Part shown: positions 63,197 to 64,000 of the stretch, piece by piece | How positions within the stretch are numbered: position 1 is the stretch's first letter | How the letters are laid out: each line of letters starts with the position of its first letter | Assembly (NCBI GenBank): GCA_017449025.1 | Contig: JAFSKJ010000063.1 | Coordinates: forward strand, 1 to 64,000 | Direction of reading: 5' to 3' | From: Prevotella sp. | GTDB lineage: Bacteria; Bacteroidota; Bacteroidia; Bacteroidales; Bacteroidaceae | Length of the DNA: 64,000 nt | Notes under the pieces: generated by a model | Databases searched by the model: none | What the model was told of the DNA's origin: nothing | What the model saw: only the letters and a program-made list of their open reading frames with translations | Translations under genes and position numbers: made by a program

Positions 63197-64000
63197 TTAA
63201 TGGCTTAGTTGTCTTACGTATTTCACGGGTTCGCCGTCGCCTTTCAGTATGTCGGCAAAGGTCTGCGGGGTAATGGTTACAGGGCCGCGCATAAGTTCGG
63301 GGATATTGTAGCATTTCAGGAACTGCCTGTGATAGTCGGGGTCGGATTGTGGCAGCTCGAACGGCTTGGCTGCGTGTCCGTCAGCGTCAATATGTGCGAA
63401 AAACGGCCGTGTGTAGACACCGTCGTCGCGTCGGCTGCTGAATACCACCCACCGCCCATTACTCGACCACGTGTGGTAGCTCTCCGTGTCTGGCGAGTTT
63501 GCTTCCTTGAGAGGCTGTGCCTCTCCGCTTGTCAAGTCAAGCATCCAGAGGTCGGCATCGTGGTGCCATATATGGAAGTATCCGTAGCGGGCCATGGTGA
63601 ACAGCAGGAAGCGCCCGTCTGGCGAGATACGAGGCAAAACGGCACTTTTGTCCAATGTGTCGGCGGCGAAAAGCAGCTCGCGTGGCCCGAACTGTCGGGT
63701 GTCTGGATTGAACGACTTCTTGTAGATGTTGTATTTCAGATCTTTTGTTCGCATTACCACCTCTAATCCCTTTGATACAGTAGAGTCGCGGCGGTCGAAG
63801 TGTGCGCTGCAATAGTAGAGGGTCTTGCCGTCAGGCGCCCAGGCTGGGAACACCTCAAACTCGGTGCTGTCGTTTTCAAGATTGGTCACCTCACCACTGT
63901 CAATGTCGTACGCTATGATGTCGCTCTCCGTGTCGTAGACTTCAATCTTGTTGGGGTCGGTGGTGTGGAAGCTCTGGTGGGTCTTGTCTGTGGAGTAGAC
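63197..64000 (-). CDS. TolB-like beta-propeller (PD40) protein, partial
   Basis: The gene is open from the right edge, so its start lies outside; an internal GTG at 63889 is not a start, since the coding sequence continues upstream as YDTESDIIAYDIDSGEVTNL. At least 267 residues are seen. PD40/WD40-like propeller blades are visible: FPAWAPDGKTLYYCSAHFD, LPRISPDGRFLLFTMARYGY and YHTWSSNGRWVVFSSRRDDG, each with the DG turn of TolB-type blades. The C-terminus (CYNIPELMRGPVTITPQTFA) is outside the propeller. Its exact role is unknown. It lies 50 bases upstream of the esterase gene and may be co-transcribed with it. Confidence 0.72.
   Translation of the reverse strand, partial: VYSTDKTHQSFHTTDPNKIEVYDTESDIIAYDIDSGEVTNLENDSTEFEVFPAWAPDGKTLYYCSAHFDRRDSTVSKGLEVVMRTKDLKYNIYKKSFNPDTRQFGPRELLFAADTLDKSAVLPRISPDGRFLLFTMARYGYFHIWHHDADLWMLDLTSGEAQPLKEANSPDTESYHTWSSNGRWVVFSSRRDDGVYTRPFFAHIDADGHAAKPFELPQSDPDYHRQFLKCYNIPELMRGPVTITPQTFADILKGDGEPVKYVRQLSH

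Noticed and set aside
63147..63314. N-terminal extension of the tandem esterase
   Set aside because: It translates the CCTAC repeat leader and part of the upstream gene; the signal peptide begins at the ATG ending at 63146.

Overview
The window looks like chromosomal DNA of a Prevotella-like member of the Bacteroidota. Several things point there. Twelve gene starts are preceded by the Bacteroidota sigma -7 element TAnnTTTG, and some also have a TTTG-like -33 box 19-20 bases upstream. DUF4105, DUF4294 and DUF4369 proteins occur, together with a BspA-type leucine-rich-repeat surface protein, an FHS-family sugar transporter and a dense set of plant cell wall hydrolases. Nine secreted proteins end in a common tail resembling YDLQGRR followed by KGIYIVNGKKVVIR. 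No tRNA, rRNA, CRISPR array, phage or intact insertion sequence was seen.

Layout. 1-4500: a sugar/H+ symporter, an RluA-type pseudouridine synthase and a DUF2264 protein. 4600-10060: an envelope-glycan decoration island, with a HisC/CobD-like PLP enzyme, a LicC-like cytidylyltransferase and a GT2 on the plus strand, converging on a GT4-LicD-GT2 operon on the minus strand. 10075-15131: an Lrp/AsnC regulator, a fused peptidase C26/M19 protein, an M28 lipoprotein, a DUF4294 protein and an Rpn/PD-(D/E)XK nuclease. 15442-19515: the BspA-like protein, flanked by regions rich in hairpins and inverted repeats. 20232-30049: a minus-strand operon CE6 - GH8 - carboxylesterase - BD-FAE-like esterase - GH2. 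30201-34906: pckA followed by three envelope proteins. 35411-39196: a large secreted multi-domain protein. 39311-50864: plus-strand GH43 - GH30 - GH98 - GH43/CBM6/esterase - GH43/CBM6. 51010-64000: minus-strand genes for a GH128-like protein and, as a separate unit, TolB-like protein - tandem CE1-type esterase - GH3 - GH127/146 - CE6.

Together the carbohydrate genes describe deconstruction of a heavily substituted (arabino/glucurono)xylan. GH98 and GH30 would cut the backbone. GH8 would trim oligosaccharides from the reducing end and GH3 xylosidase from the non-reducing end. GH43 and GH127/146 would remove arabinose, GH2 galactose, and the esterases acetyl or feruloyl groups. No SusC/SusD pair or hybrid two-component regulator lies in the window, so uptake and sensing must be encoded elsewhere.

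The most unusual observation is a set of small GC-rich palindromic elements lying in frame inside the coding sequences of two GH43 enzymes and one GH2 enzyme. In the two GH43 genes the same 31-nt core sits in the same surface loop but is read in different frames, which marks it as a DNA element and not a conserved protein segment. Other repeats share this theme: a 21-bp tandem repeat also used inside a cruciform 15 kb away, a 51-bp near-perfect inverted repeat, a ~119-nt stem-loop beside the Rpn nuclease, and 9-bp-period leader repeats. All functions are inferred by reading the sequence; no database search was run.
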